From assembly GCA_018265615.1 (NCBI GenBank), contig JABLYX010000042.1:1-46837 (forward strand): DNA of 46,837 nt, in the 5' to 3' direction. The notes under the pieces are model-generated. The model saw only the letters and a program-made list of their open reading frames with translations. It did no database searches and was not told where the DNA came from. The translations under genes were made by a program, and so were the position numbers. Source of the DNA: Lentisphaeria bacterium. Its GTDB lineage: Bacteria > Verrucomicrobiota > Lentisphaeria > Victivallales > Victivallaceae. Positions 7,884 to 16,120 of the stretch are shown here, one piece after another (position 1 is the first letter of the stretch; the number at the start of each line of letters is the position of its first letter).

Positions 7884-9623
7884 ATGGCAGAAGAAAACAA
7901 ATTCGCAGACAGCTTCCTGGACTTCTCGAACATCCCGGGCTCGATGGAAGAGCTGCTGGCGTCCACCGAAAGCACGAGTGCTTTCAACAAGGGCAAGATC
8001 GTGGAAGGCACTGTCGTCGCGAAGCGTCCGGACGGCGCGCTCGTGGACATCGGCTACAAGGCCGAGGGCTTCGTCCCCGCCGGCGAGTTCCTCAAGTTCG
8101 ATGAAGTCGCGATCGGCGACAAGATCGACGTTTATCTCGAGGAGATTGAGAACCGCAACAACATGCCGGAGCTCAGCCTCGAAAAGGCCAACTCGATCAA
8201 GGCCTGGAACCGCATCACGACCGAATACGGCGAAGGCTATGTTGTCAAGGGGTTCATGCGTCACCGCGTCAAGGGCGGCATCATGGTCGATGTCGAAGGC
8301 TTCCCGGCCTTCCTGCCCGGCTCGCAGCTCGATGTGGGCCCGGTGCACAATATGGATGAGTACATCGGCAAAGAGTTCGATGTCAAAATCATCAAGATCA
8401 ATCAGGATCGCCGCAACATCGTCGTCTCCCGCCGCGAACTGCTGGAAGAGTCGCTGCGCGAATCGCGCAGCAAGCTCCTGGGCGAGATGAAGGTCGACGA
8501 TCTGCGCAGGGGCGTGGTCAAGAACATCACCGATTTCGGCGCGTTCATCGACCTCGGCGGCGTGGACGGCCTGCTGCATATCACCGATATCTCCTGGGGC
8601 CGCATTTCGCATCCGTCCGAAGTCCTTGCGGTCGGCCAGGAACTTGAAATCGTCATCATCGGCATCGACAAGGAGAAGGAGCGCGTCTCCCTCGGCCTGA
8701 AGCAGAAGACCCGCAATCCGTGGGATGATGTCGTCGCGAAGTACCCGAAGGGCAGCAAGATCAACGGCAAGGTCGTGAACATCATGCCGTACGGCGCGTT
8801 CGTCGAGATCGAGACCGGCGTCGAAGGTCTGATCCACGTCTCCGAGATGAGCTGGACCAAGCGCGTCAGCAAGGCGAGCGATGTCCTCAACATCGGCGAC
8901 GAAGTCGAAGCCGTCGTGCTCGACATCGACCGCGACAGCCGCAAGATCTCCCTCGGCCTGCGCCAGAAGGAGCGCAATCCGTGGGAAGTTCTGGCCGAGA
9001 AGTACCCGGTCGGGCGCCGCATCACGGGCAAGGTCCGCAACATGACCAGCTACGGCGCGTTCGTCGAAATCGAGAACGACATCGACGGCATGATCCATGT
9101 CTCCGACATGAGCTGGACCCGCAAGATCAACAACCCGAACGAGGTTCTGAAGCCGGGCATGGAAGTCGAGGCCGTGATTCTCGACATCAATCCTGAGCAG
9201 CAGCGCATCTCCCTCGGCCTGAAGCAGGCTGAAACCGATCCCTGGGCGAACATCAACGAACTGTACAAGGTCGGCGACGTCGTCAAGGGCAAGGTCACGA
9301 AGATCGCCGCGTTCGGCGCGTTCGTCGAACTGTCGAACAAGATCGACGGCCTGATCCACATTTCGCAGCTGAGCCGCGACCACGTCGAAAAGGTCAAGGA
9401 CGTCCTGAACGTCGGCGACGAAGTCGAAGCGCGCGTGATCAAGGTCGACAACGACGAGCGCCGCATCGGCCTCTCGATCAAGGCTGTCGGCGAGAACTTC
9501 TCCGACGAGGATCTGAAGGCCGCGGAAGAGGAATACACCGCCGCCCTGAAGCCGGGCGAAGCCATGGTCGACATGGGCGAAGTCTTCAGCAACGAGTCCC
9601 TCGCGGGCCTCAAGCTCGACTGA
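7884..9623 (+). CDS. rpsA: 30S ribosomal protein S1
   Basis: 579 residues with six S1 (OB-fold) repeats, about 75 residues each, starting near residue 36. The later repeats are very alike (VVNIMPYGAFVEIETGVEGLIHVSEMSW, shown here only in part: MPYGAFVEIE, GLIHVSEMSW, ISLGLRQ). S1 binds mRNA and delivers it to the 30S subunit. The length is usual for the family. No Shine-Dalgarno sequence lies before ATG 7884, where the leader is A/C-rich. That resembles other rpsA genes whose product controls its own translation, and similar autoregulation is inferred here. It is a one-gene unit with its own promoter and intrinsic terminator. Codon use is strongly biased (mostly C-ending codons), as for highly expressed genes. 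Confidence 0.97.
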   Translation: MAEENKFADSFLDFSNIPGSMEELLASTESTSAFNKGKIVEGTVVAKRPDGALVDIGYKAEGFVPAGEFLKFDEVAIGDKIDVYLEEIENRNNMPELSLEKANSIKAWNRITTEYGEGYVVKGFMRHRVKGGIMVDVEGFPAFLPGSQLDVGPVHNMDEYIGKEFDVKIIKINQDRRNIVVSRRELLEESLRESRSKLLGEMKVDDLRRGVVKNITDFGAFIDLGGVDGLLHITDISWGRISHPSEVLAVGQELEIVIIGIDKEKERVSLGLKQKTRNPWDDVVAKYPKGSKINGKVVNIMPYGAFVEIETGVEGLIHVSEMSWTKRVSKASDVLNIGDEVEAVVLDIDRDSRKISLGLRQKERNPWEVLAEKYPVGRRITGKVRNMTSYGAFVEIENDIDGMIHVSDMSWTRKINNPNEVLKPGMEVEAVILDINPEQQRISLGLKQAETDPWANINELYKVGDVVKGKVTKIAAFGAFVELSNKIDGLIHISQLSRDHVEKVKDVLNVGDEVEARVIKVDNDERRIGLSIKAVGENFSDEDLKAAEEEYTAALKPGEAMVDMGEVFSNESLAGLKLD

Positions 9624-9637
9624 GCATAATACGCCTG

Positions 9638-9677
9638 AAAAGACCGGAAGAACGAAAGTTCGACCGGTCTTTTTTTT
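9638..9677 (+). terminator. Intrinsic terminator of rpsA
   Basis: The outer stem AAAAGACCGG / CCGGTCTTTT encloses GAAC-GAAA-GTTC, and the right arm runs into eight or more T residues. It begins 15 bases after the rpsA stop codon. Confidence 0.9.
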
Positions 9678-9804
9678 GTATCCCAGCGAGTCAATCAATC
9701 TCGAAGAGCGGGGAAGGGGCGGGGTTCGGAAGGCATAAGGTCAGGCAATGCGCAGACCGGCCAGTCAAACATTGCGGATAAGGCAAGAGGGAAATCGCCT
9801 CCGT

Positions 9805-10884
9805 TCAGTAACCGGCGAAAAAGTCCCTGCCGGCGCCGCAGCGGAACACCTTGATCCGGCGGGCGGCGCGGTCGATTGCGACCATGTTCCAGGCGTCTTC
9901 GCTCTCTGTTCCGAATTCGCGTTTCGGTGCGGAGGTGTTGTTCTGATAGCAGAGCGAGGAGAGAAAACTGATCTCCGTGAAGCCGCGCCCGGTCCGGACC
10001 TCGTCGAAGTGCTCGTGCCCGTACAGGTGCGCGATGATTTCGCGCGCTCCCTGTTGGGAGAAGTCCGCTTCGACCTCATGAACGAGATCGGCCGGATCGG
10101 CCGGCGAAGGGAAACAGGGATGGCGGTCGAATCGGAACGGGCACTGCTTCACGTCCGCGGCGGAGGAGCGGTACCGCCCTCCGGTCCGGAACGCATTCAT
10201 GAGCCTGGCCATGGCCTCGCCGTTCGGCAGGAAGCCGAGGCTCATGTGGCTGATGACCAACAGTCCCCAATCCGGCAGGCCGGAGAAGTCCAGCGCTGTG
10301 TGCGCGACAAATTCGAGCTGTGCCCTGGAGAAACCGTGATCGTTGATTGTGTAGTACTTGAGTGTTCCGTCCGGCTGCGGCGCAAACGGCAGGTCGACTG
10401 TGTTCAGGACCAGCATCCGGATCCGGCTGGCCGGGAAATCGACGTAAAAACAGTTGCTGACGCCGGGCGCCGCAACGGTTCCGTCCGGAAATCCGTCCGG
10501 ATAGACGAGGCTCTGCCACTCTTCTCCGCTGAAGCCGTTCGATGCGTCGGCCGGTTCGGCCTTGCAGTAATAGGTGTTGTCATCGTGATTTCCGAGCGCA
10601 TACCAGACCGGCAGATTGCCGGAGCGCATCGCTTCGGCGGAGAATGTGATTTCGCGCTGCGTCTGCTTTTTCGGCCGGTTGCCGTTGCTCATATCGCCCG
10701 CATTGATCAGAAATGCGGCACCGCATTCTGATCCGGCCACAGCGAAGTTCCGCATATGGGCCAGGGAGTTTGCGCCGTAACCGCGGGGATCGGCATTCTC
10801 TTCGAAGTGCGTATCGGTGATGAAGCCGAACAGAAGATCATTTGCTCCGGTGTTTTCCCGGACACGCCGGCAGAATTGTTTCAT
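9805..10884 (-). CDS. Calcineurin-like metallophosphoesterase
   Basis: 359 residues, no signal peptide. All metal-binding motifs are present in order: D24-x-H26 (ITDTH), GD (64), GNHD (98-101), H213 in ISH, and GHEH (289-292). The protein should therefore be an active dinuclear-metal phosphodiesterase or phosphatase. The substrate is not evident. Its length and the long insert between GNHD and ISH fit the large undifferentiated group often annotated as metallophosphoesterase. The ATG lies five bases after the stop codon of the upstream unknown gene, without a clear Shine-Dalgarno sequence, suggesting translational coupling. It is the last gene of the operon that begins with hom. Confidence 0.88.
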   Translation of the reverse strand: MKQFCRRVRENTGANDLLFGFITDTHFEENADPRGYGANSLAHMRNFAVAGSECGAAFLINAGDMSNGNRPKKQTQREITFSAEAMRSGNLPVWYALGNHDDNTYYCKAEPADASNGFSGEEWQSLVYPDGFPDGTVAAPGVSNCFYVDFPASRIRMLVLNTVDLPFAPQPDGTLKYYTINDHGFSRAQLEFVAHTALDFSGLPDWGLLVISHMSLGFLPNGEAMARLMNAFRTGGRYRSSAADVKQCPFRFDRHPCFPSPADPADLVHEVEADFSQQGAREIIAHLYGHEHFDEVRTGRGFTEISFLSSLCYQNNTSAPKREFGTESEDAWNMVAIDRAARRIKVFRCGAGRDFFAGY

Positions 10885-10889
10885 ATGAA

Positions 10890-11717
10890 TCAGGCCAGTT
10901 TTCCGCCGCTGCGGGCGCGGGTCGCTTCGTCATGATAGCGGATTACCGGATCGTCGGCGTCCGGCTTGCCGTTCAGGGTCTCAATGTAGCGGCAGACCGC
11001 GTACGGTTCGGATTTCGCCCGGTAGGCGTCGAGCCACACCGACGCTTCCTCCTGCTGCTCCTCCGGCCGCGGCCAGACGAACTTGAAGCTGTTGTGGCGG
11101 ATCCGGTTCGGCTTCGGCGTGAGGCGCGCCCGGAAACACTTCTGCGACGTGCAGAGCGTCGCATACAGGTAGTCCGCCCCGAAGCGCCGCATGAGCTTCG
11201 CCGTCTTCTTTGAGCCGGGAGTGAAGCCGCCGCCGAGCACGATGAGCCGGAATCCGGCGCAGGTGCGGTAGACGCGGACCGCGCACGATGCATATTCAGG
11301 GCGCGACGCGGTTTTGCGGATCATTTCTAGCGCATGCTCCTCCGGCGTCGGCTGCTTCCGGCCGGAAAACAGCCGGTGCAGCCGCGTGAACAGCGAAGGG
11401 CTCCGGAAGCCGTCGATATCGACGAATACCAGGTTCTCCGAGTTCAGCACCTCCGCGCCGTAACGGTTCCGGGTGACGATATTCTGCGGTGAAAACTCCA
11501 ACAGCACCTCCTCGCGGATCGGCTTGGAGTCATACGTCCATTCGATCTTCTGCCCGTTGACCCGTTGCTGGACGTCGTTGAGCAGGCGCGTGGCGAGCTC
11601 CCCGGCGGCCTCCGGCGATTCGTTTGAATAACCGTATACGCGCGTGGTCTGCGGCACGCCGCCGTCCGGCATGTTGATTTCGCCGTATTTCTCGACCCAG
11701 TAGCGGTAGATTCTCAT
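10890..11717 (-). CDS. Conserved unknown protein with DID and CFRARLTPKP motifs
   Basis: 275 residues, soluble, function unknown. Visible landmarks are VFVDIDGF (97-104, D100 and D102), YRTCAGFRL (150-158) and CFRARLTPKP (194-203), followed by a basic RIRH. The last motif looks invariant-like, and similar sequences occur in uncharacterised proteins of several phyla (from memory, unverified). The pairing of a strand-borne D-x-D with a following RT-x-x-G motif recalls archaeo-eukaryotic primase/PrimPol cores, but the usual histidine is replaced by R157, so this is only a weak fold hypothesis. It starts ten bases after prfB and ends five bases before the phosphoesterase, so it is surely co-transcribed with both. 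Confidence 0.75.
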   Translation of the reverse strand: MRIYRYWVEKYGEINMPDGGVPQTTRVYGYSNESPEAAGELATRLLNDVQQRVNGQKIEWTYDSKPIREEVLLEFSPQNIVTRNRYGAEVLNSENLVFVDIDGFRSPSLFTRLHRLFSGRKQPTPEEHALEMIRKTASRPEYASCAVRVYRTCAGFRLIVLGGGFTPGSKKTAKLMRRFGADYLYATLCTSQKCFRARLTPKPNRIRHNSFKFVWPRPEEQQEEASVWLDAYRAKSEPYAVCRYIETLNGKPDADDPVIRYHDEATRARSGGKLA

Positions 11718-11727
11718 GAAGAGCTCT

Positions 11728-12822
11728 TCATTTTTTCGCTTTCAGGAACGCCTCGATGAACTCCTCGATCTCGCCGTCAAGCACGCCGGCCGTGTCGCTG
11801 GTTTCGACCTCGGTGCGGAGGTCCTTGACCATCTGGTACGGCTGCAGCACGTAGCTGCGGATCTGACTGCCCCAGCCGTTCTCCATCTTTTCCCCGCGGA
11901 TCGCGTCGGCTTCGTTGCGGCGCTTCTCATCTTCGTACTCGTAGAGCTTGGCTTTCAGCATTTTCATCGCGGTGGCGCGGTTCTTGTGCTGCGAGCGCTC
12001 GTTCTGGCAGCAGACCACGATCCCGGTCGGAATATGGGTGATGCGGATCGCCGAGTCGGTCGTATTCACGTGCTGGCCGCCCGCGCCGCTGGAGCGGTAG
12101 GTGTCGACTCGCAGCTGGGTCTCATCGATCTCGATGTCGATGTCATCGTCGAGTTCCGGGAAGACGTCGACCGAGACGAAGCTCGTGTGCCGCCGCGCGT
12201 TGCTGTCGAACGGAGAGATGCGGACCAGCCGGTGCACCCCCTTTTCCCCCTTCATGTAGCCGTAGGAGAATTCGCCCGTGACATGCAGCGTGGCGCTTTT
12301 CACGCCGGCTTCCTCGCCGGGCTGCAGGTCGATGACTTCGTCCTTCCAGCCGCGGCGCTCGAAGTAGCGGCGGTACATGCGCAGCAGCATGTTGGCCCAG
12401 TCGCACGACTCTGTGCCGCCGGCTCCGGCGTGAACCGAGAAGTAGAGGTTGTTGCGGTCGAACTTGCCGGAGAGGAAGCTCATGATCTCCATGCGGTCGA
12501 GCGACTTCAGCAGCCGTCGGTAGGAGATTTCCGTCTCCTTGAGGAACTCCTCGTCTTCCCCGGCGAGTTCAACGGAGACCGAGTAATCCTCGATCTCCGT
12601 CTCCAGTTTCCGAAAGGGTTCGAGCAGATTCCGGCAGGCGGAAAGCTTGGCGACCGTGTTTTGCGCGGACTCCTTGTCGTTCCAGAAATCGGGGGCGGAC
12701 ATCTTTTCTTCGAGTTCCGCCATCTCGGCTTTGCGGTCGTCGATGTGCAGGAATTCGTGAAGGTGCCCGATCCGTCCTTTGAGTTCACCTTCCACCTGAC
12801 GCAATTCGTCGATATTCATCAT
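11728..12822 (-). CDS. prfB: Peptide chain release factor 2
   Basis: About 364 residues. RF2 recognises UGA and UAA stop codons and releases the finished peptide. The anticodon-like tripeptide SPF (203-205, VRISPFDSN) marks it as RF2, not RF1, and GGQ (248-250, SSGAGGQHV) is the catalytic loop. The usual in-frame UGA and +1 frameshift site near codon 25 is absent: the frame is continuous through HEFLHIDDRKAE. The ATG at 12822 overlaps the nifU-like stop as ATGA, with GGAGG some 10-15 bases upstream. A longer in-frame start at 12846 is less likely. An adjacent ATG follows at 12819. Confidence 0.95.
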   Translation of the reverse strand: MMNIDELRQVEGELKGRIGHLHEFLHIDDRKAEMAELEEKMSAPDFWNDKESAQNTVAKLSACRNLLEPFRKLETEIEDYSVSVELAGEDEEFLKETEISYRRLLKSLDRMEIMSFLSGKFDRNNLYFSVHAGAGGTESCDWANMLLRMYRRYFERRGWKDEVIDLQPGEEAGVKSATLHVTGEFSYGYMKGEKGVHRLVRISPFDSNARRHTSFVSVDVFPELDDDIDIEIDETQLRVDTYRSSGAGGQHVNTTDSAIRITHIPTGIVVCCQNERSQHKNRATAMKMLKAKLYEYEDEKRRNEADAIRGEKMENGWGSQIRSYVLQPYQMVKDLRTEVETSDTAGVLDGEIEEFIEAFLKAKK

Positions 12823-13409
12823 TTCCTGGCGGCCTCCAGTTTCCACATATCATCCAGCAGGTGCTGGATGTCGTCGAGGCAGGCGCCGCACGCACCGCCG
12901 GCTTTGCAGTAGTGCGTCACATCCTCGGCCTTGCGGAGGTTGTTTTCCTTCGCGACCTTCAGGATTTTTACATCGGTCACGCCGAAGCACTTGCAGACGA
13001 TCCGCCCCTCGTGCTCGTCGTCGTCTTCGAACGGGCTCGCTTCGCCCCTGTAGCCGCTGATCGCCTTCTGGAGCGCCTCCATGCCCATGACCGAGCAGTG
13101 CATCTTCGCCTCCGGCAGGCCGCCGAGCACCTCGGCGATCTGCTGGTTCGTGACCTTCGACGCTTCATCGATGGTCATGCCCTTGATGATCTCGGTCAGC
13201 GCCGAGCTCGAAGCGATCGCGCTCGCGCAGCCGAAGGTCTTGAACTTCACATCCGCGATGCGCCCCTGGCCGTCGAGCTTGAAGGTGAGCTTCAGGGCGT
13301 CGCCGCAGGCCGCATTGCCGACTTCGCCGACCCCGTCCGGATTTTCGATCTCACCGACGTTGCGGGGATGCAGGAAGTGATCCATTACTTTATCGGTATA
13401 GTTCCACAT
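12819..13409 (-). CDS. NifU-like Fe-S scaffold: IscU domain plus BFD-type [2Fe-2S] domain
   Basis: 196 residues. Residues 1-125 are an IscU/NifU-N domain with the three scaffold cysteines C35, C61 and C105 and the stabilising D37 (AACGD). Residues 135-180 are a BFD-like [2Fe-2S] domain with C139-x-C141 and C174-x2-C177. The C-terminal Nfu domain of full NifU is missing. The protein assembles clusters and passes them to acceptors. No cysteine desulfurase gene is next to it. AGGAGG lies seven bases before ATG 13409, a very strong site. The gene overlaps prfB by ATGA, so both are translated together. The many Fe-S clients in the window (hydrogenase, AKR, OYE) are plausible acceptors, by inference. 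Confidence 0.92.
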   Translation of the reverse strand: MWNYTDKVMDHFLHPRNVGEIENPDGVGEVGNAACGDALKLTFKLDGQGRIADVKFKTFGCASAIASSSALTEIIKGMTIDEASKVTNQQIAEVLGGLPEAKMHCSVMGMEALQKAISGYRGEASPFEDDDEHEGRIVCKCFGVTDVKILKVAKENNLRKAEDVTHYCKAGGACGACLDDIQHLLDDMWKLEAARK

Positions 13410-13530
13410 ATGGGTTCCTCCTCTATTTTGCGGGCGGCTGTCTCGCCGCCGGTGTTATTGGGCCGTACGGATCTCCGTGCCCCGGCGCGGGCGGTACCTC
13501 ACTAGGGAAAGAGCCCGCCCCGGGGAGCGC

Positions 13531-15264
13531 TTACAGATACTTCGCGCTCTCTTCTTCGATTTTCCGTTTCAGGAGCTCTTCGATTCCATCGGCTGCGACG
13601 CGCTCGGCGTCGCGGCTGCCGCGGATCTTGAACTCAACCTGATTCTCCGCCAGGGTCTTCGGCGAAACCACGACCCGGAACGGAATTCCGAGCAGGTCTG
13701 CGTCGCTGAACATCGACCCGGCCTTCTCGCCGCGGTCATCATACAATACTTCAATTCCGGCCGCTTGCAAGTCGGCATACAGCTTTTCGCTCACTTCAGC
13801 GACATTGTCCCTGCCCGGGTTCACCGCGCAGATCTGCACCTGATAGGGCGCGATCGACAGCGGCCAGACCGGGCCGTATTCGTCGTTCGACTGCTCGATC
13901 ACGGCGGCCATCGCGCGGCCGACGCCGATGCCGTAGCACCCCATGACCATCGGATGCGACTTGCCGTCGCGGTCGAGGTAGTCGCAATGCATCGCTTCGG
14001 TATACTTCGTGCCGAGCTGGAAGATGTTGCCGACCTCGATGCCGCGCGAAAAGACCAACGGTTCGCCGGTCATCGGGCAGGGATCGCCCTCGCGCACGGT
14101 CGCGATGTCGGCGACCAGGCACTCGGCTCCGGCCATGTCGCGGTCGAAGTTGAAATTCCTGAAGTGATAGTCGGTTTCGTTCGCGCCGACTACGAGGTTG
14201 CCGGATTCGGCGGCGGAACGGTCGACCACGATCCGCACCTTCTTCCCGTCGATGCCGACCGGGCTGGCGAAGCCGGGGACCGCGCCGGCCGCGAGGATCG
14301 CGGCATCGTCCGCGAACTTCAGTTCCGCGAGTTTCACGAGGTTGCCGAGCTTCGTCTCGTTGACTTCGAAGTCGCCGCGGATCAGCACGAAGACGAGCTC
14401 ACCGGTGCGCGCATCCTGATAGAAGACCGCCTTGCCTGTGTTCTCCGCGCCGACGCCGAGAAAAGCGGCCACTTCTTCGATGGTTCTGGTTCCGGGCGTA
14501 TGCACCTTTTCGAGCGGCAGCGGTTCACCCTTGTCGAATTTCCACGCCGCGACCGCGATTTCACGGTTCGCGCGGTAGGAGCAGTCGGCGTTCGTGATGA
14601 CGGTATCTTCGCCGCATTCGCAGATCGCCATGAATTCGTGCGACACCTTGCCGCCCATCATGCCGGAGTTCGCCTCGATCGACAGCACGTTCTTCATGCC
14701 GAGGCGGCGGAAGATGCGCTCGTAAGCCTCGTGGCAGCGGACATAGTACTTCTCGAGGTCCGCCTGGTCGGTGTGAAAGCTGTACGCGTCCTTCATCGTG
14801 AATTCACGGACCCGGATCAGCCCCGCGCGCGGCCTCGCCTCGTCGCGGTACTTGGTCTGGATCTGGTAGAGCATCACGGGCAACTGCTTGTAGCTGTTGA
14901 CCTCGGTGCGCACAAGATGGGTGATCCCCTCTTCATGGGTCATCGCGAGCAGCATCGGCTTGTCGTTGCGGTCCTTGAAGCGCAGCAGCTCCGAGCCGAC
15001 CGATTCGTAGCGGCCCGACTCCTGCCAGAGCTCGGCGGGCAGCACGACCGGCATCAGGACCTCCTGGCCGTCGACGCGGTTCATCTCCTCGCGGATGATC
15101 TTCTCGATCTTCGCGACGATCCGCTTGCCGACCGGCAGCAGCGAGTAGATTCCGGCCGAAACCGGGCGCACGTAGCCGCCGCGGATCAGGAATTTGTGGC
15201 TGACCGTCTTGGCGTCTTTCGGATCTTCCTTGATCCTGCGCCCCACCAGTTGACTCATTCTCAT
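13531..15264 (-). CDS. proS: Prolyl-tRNA synthetase (bacterial type with editing insertion)
   Basis: About 577 residues, class II aminoacyl-tRNA synthetase that charges tRNA-Pro. Motif 1 lies in SAGIYSLLPVGKRI, motif 2 in TKYRDEARPRAGLIRVREF (cut here) and motif 3 in GCYGIGVGRAMAAV. The middle 170 residues (roughly 225-390) are the YbaK-like INS editing domain typical of bacterial ProS, with the C-terminal anticodon-binding domain after it. The frame is open up to 15309, but ATG 15264 (MRMSQLVGRR) follows AGGAC at good spacing and avoids overlap with the zupT-like gene, so it is preferred. It is separated from the nifU-like gene by 121 bases holding a GC-rich hairpin (13433-13450). Confidence 0.96.
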   Translation of the reverse strand: MRMSQLVGRRIKEDPKDAKTVSHKFLIRGGYVRPVSAGIYSLLPVGKRIVAKIEKIIREEMNRVDGQEVLMPVVLPAELWQESGRYESVGSELLRFKDRNDKPMLLAMTHEEGITHLVRTEVNSYKQLPVMLYQIQTKYRDEARPRAGLIRVREFTMKDAYSFHTDQADLEKYYVRCHEAYERIFRRLGMKNVLSIEANSGMMGGKVSHEFMAICECGEDTVITNADCSYRANREIAVAAWKFDKGEPLPLEKVHTPGTRTIEEVAAFLGVGAENTGKAVFYQDARTGELVFVLIRGDFEVNETKLGNLVKLAELKFADDAAILAAGAVPGFASPVGIDGKKVRIVVDRSAAESGNLVVGANETDYHFRNFNFDRDMAGAECLVADIATVREGDPCPMTGEPLVFSRGIEVGNIFQLGTKYTEAMHCDYLDRDGKSHPMVMGCYGIGVGRAMAAVIEQSNDEYGPVWPLSIAPYQVQICAVNPGRDNVAEVSEKLYADLQAAGIEVLYDDRGEKAGSMFSDADLLGIPFRVVVSPKTLAENQVEFKIRGSRDAERVAADGIEELLKRKIEEESAKYL

Positions 15265-15295
15265 AATATTTCGTCCTGTGAAAAGGGTTGTTTTC

Positions 15296-16108
15296 TCAAA
15301 TAACTGCAAGGCCGAGCGCCATCAGGAACATTCCGGCCACGAGCCCGTACAGCGACCAGTGCTCCTCGCCGTACTTGTGCGCCATCGGCAGCAGCCCGTC
15401 GAACGTCACGAAGACCATGACGCCGGCCACGGCCGCGTAGATGATCTGCAGCAGCGACTCGGTCAGGAACGGCGCGAGGATCAGGTAGCCGAGCAGCGCC
15501 CCGGCGGGATCCGCCAGCCCGGTCAGGCTCGCGTACCAGAACGCCTTCAGCCGGCTGCCGGTCGCGTAGTAGACCGGAACCGACACCGCGATTCCCTCCG
15601 GGATATTGTGTAGCGCCATTGCGAGCGCGACCGGGATCCCGAGCTCGAGCCCGCTCAGGCTCGCCGCGAAAACCGCCAGTCCCTCCGGGAACTTGTGGAT
15701 CGCGATCGCCGCCGCGAACCGGATCCCGGCGCGGTGCAGCGAACGGCTGTCCGGCGGCGCCTCCTCGTCCATCTCCTCGACGGACTTCGTTTCATGCGGA
15801 TTCACCGGTTCCGGCACGAGCCGGTCGATGATCCCGGCGACGAGCATCCCGCCGAAGAAGGCCGCCATCGCGATGATTGCGCCCGTGCTGCCGCCGAACG
15901 CCTCACGGAGCGACCGGTTCGAACCGGCCAGCAGCTCGACGAACGAGATGTAAATCATCACGCCGCCCGAGAGGCCGAGTGCGACGGAGAGCATCCGGGT
16001 ATTGGTCCGCCGGGTGAAAAAGGCCGCAGCCGCCCCGGCCGCGGTGGCCAGTCCGGCCAACGTGGTCAGAAGCATTGCGCCCCATACCGACCCGGCGAAA
16101 AGATCCAT
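15296..16108 (-). CDS. ZIP-family metal transporter (ZupT-like)
   Basis: About 270 residues with eight predicted membrane helices. HKFPEGLAVF and HNIPEGIAVS are the paired H-x-x-PEG motifs of helices 4 and 5, which form the metal site in ZupT-type ZIP proteins, and FVELL in an early helix also fits. It should import zinc and possibly iron or manganese through the inner membrane. The frame could start at a GTG (16117), but AAGGAG would then lie at the start codon itself. ATG 16108 is placed eight bases after AAGGAG and is chosen. It sits 12 bases after the aspartokinase stop. Its place in an amino acid/translation operon has no obvious metabolic reason. Confidence 0.92.
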   Translation of the reverse strand: MDLFAGSVWGAMLLTTLAGLATAAGAAAAFFTRRTNTRMLSVALGLSGGVMIYISFVELLAGSNRSLREAFGGSTGAIIAMAAFFGGMLVAGIIDRLVPEPVNPHETKSVEEMDEEAPPDSRSLHRAGIRFAAAIAIHKFPEGLAVFAASLSGLELGIPVALAMALHNIPEGIAVSVPVYYATGSRLKAFWYASLTGLADPAGALLGYLILAPFLTESLLQIIYAAVAGVMVFVTFDGLLPMAHKYGEEHWSLYGLVAGMFLMALGLAVI

Positions 16109-16120
16109 ACCCGTCACTCC

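Noticed and set aside
7797..9698. Long open frame antisense to rpsA
   Set aside because: The repeats in it are mirror images of the S1 domains. The sense strand encodes ribosomal protein S1.
12700..12846. Programmed +1 frameshift in prfB
   Set aside because: The frame is continuous from the start to the GGQ domain, and no UGA lies near codon 25.
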